Source: Elusimicrobia bacterium RIFOXYB2_FULL_49_7
GTDB lineage: Bacteria > Fibrobacterota > OXYB2-FULL-49-7
Assembly: GCA_001800515.1 (NCBI GenBank)
Contig: MGVN01000075.1
Span: forward strand, 1-25,847
DNA: 25,847 nt
Reading direction: 5' to 3'
Part shown: positions 25,498-25,847 of the stretch, one piece after another
Layout: each line of letters starts with the position of its first letter
Numbering within the stretch: position 1 is the first letter of the stretch
The notes under the pieces: model-generated
The model's database searches: none
The model's input: the letters and a program-made list of their open reading frames with translations, nothing else
What the model was told of the DNA's origin: nothing
Position numbers and translations under genes: made by a program

Positions 25498-25847
25498 ATG
25501 GTCAATCTGTTCAGTTATACCAACTACCGTCTTTTCCTGCAGGATTACTATGCAGAGCAGAAGGCGCTGGATTCCAAATATTCCCACCGCTACTTTGCCG
25601 ACCGCATCGGCATCCACTCCACCGGCTTTTTCTCGGATGTGCTGCAAGGCAAGCGTAACCTGACCGCTCCGCTCATCCTGAAGTTCGCAAACGGCCTCAA
25701 GCTTAAAAAGAATGAGCAGGACTATTTTGAAAATCTGGTCCATTTCAACCAGGCCGAAAGCCATGAGGAGAAGAACCATTACTATGCCCGACTTTTGTCT
25801 CAAAAGAAGGTGGATGTGAATGTGCTGGGCAAGAACCAGTATGAGTT
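25498..25847 (+). CDS. TIGR02147-family protein, N-terminal part (cut by window end)
   Basis: The frame opens at the ATG at 25498 after AAGGAG and stays open for 116 codons to the window end. The first residues VNLFSYTNYRLFLQDYY, then FADRIGI and FFSDVLQGKRNLT, match the N-terminal region of TIGR02147 proteins, which has helix-turn-helix character (residues about 30-65). These are abundant in Fibrobacter and related bacteria and are thought to be regulatory or DNA-binding, but none is well characterised to my knowledge. The segment KKNEQDYFENLVHFNQAES (about 70-90) is also typical. This is the best lineage hint in the window besides the T9SS sorting domain. Confidence 0.8.
   Translation, partial: MVNLFSYTNYRLFLQDYYAEQKALDSKYSHRYFADRIGIHSTGFFSDVLQGKRNLTAPLILKFANGLKLKKNEQDYFENLVHFNQAESHEEKNHYYARLLSQKKVDVNVLGKNQYE

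Overview
The window is a stretch of bacterial chromosome. Two features point to the Fibrobacterota and their relatives in the FCB group. One is a very large secreted protein that ends in a type IX secretion (Por/T9SS-type A) sorting domain. The other, at the right edge, is a protein of the TIGR02147 type, a family known mainly from Fibrobacter-like bacteria. This lineage assignment is inference from gene families only. No tRNA, rRNA, CRISPR array or insertion sequence was seen.

Left third (1-5034): a secreted Asp-box/Ig-like/T9SS protein whose 3' end runs off the window; a TPR lipoprotein; a small lipoprotein diverging from it; and an unrecognised gene that converges on the small lipoprotein and overlaps it by 32 bp. 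A clear terminator (4955-4983) closes the next operon.

5035-12485, minus strand: a tight four-gene operon transcribed pyrG, carB, purF, carA. Gaps are 5 and 7 nt, followed by a 4-nt overlap. Three of the products (PyrG, PurF, CarA) are glutamine amidotransferases, and CarB uses the ammonia that CarA releases. PurF, from the purine pathway, sits between the two subunits of carbamoyl-phosphate synthase.

12486-13274 has no intact gene. It holds decayed surface-protein pieces: a T9SS-type C-terminal tail and an Ig-like domain in one frame, separated by a TGA. Next is a stand-alone GSU2403-family nucleotidyltransferase-fold gene whose promoter overlaps a perfect 10-bp inverted repeat.

14300-15353: a good sigma70 promoter drives a leader of about 220 nt that can fold into a closed multi-helix structure ahead of a glycine-rich RRM RNA-binding protein gene. 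A strong terminator follows, then a small hypothetical gene. That gene converges on a Gfo/Idh/MocA oxidoreductase gene, and the stop codons of both lie inside one hairpin.

16504-25386, plus strand: the classic envelope and lipid operon yceD, rpmF, plsX, fabH, fabD, fabG, acpP, fabF, rnc, murB, followed by a family 2 glycosyltransferase and an unrecognised protein, nearly all overlapping or closely spaced. PlsX and the Fab proteins supply acyl chains on AcpP; MurB and the glycosyltransferase extend the theme to wall and surface polymers. The strongest candidate for something undescribed is the structured leader of the RRM gene.
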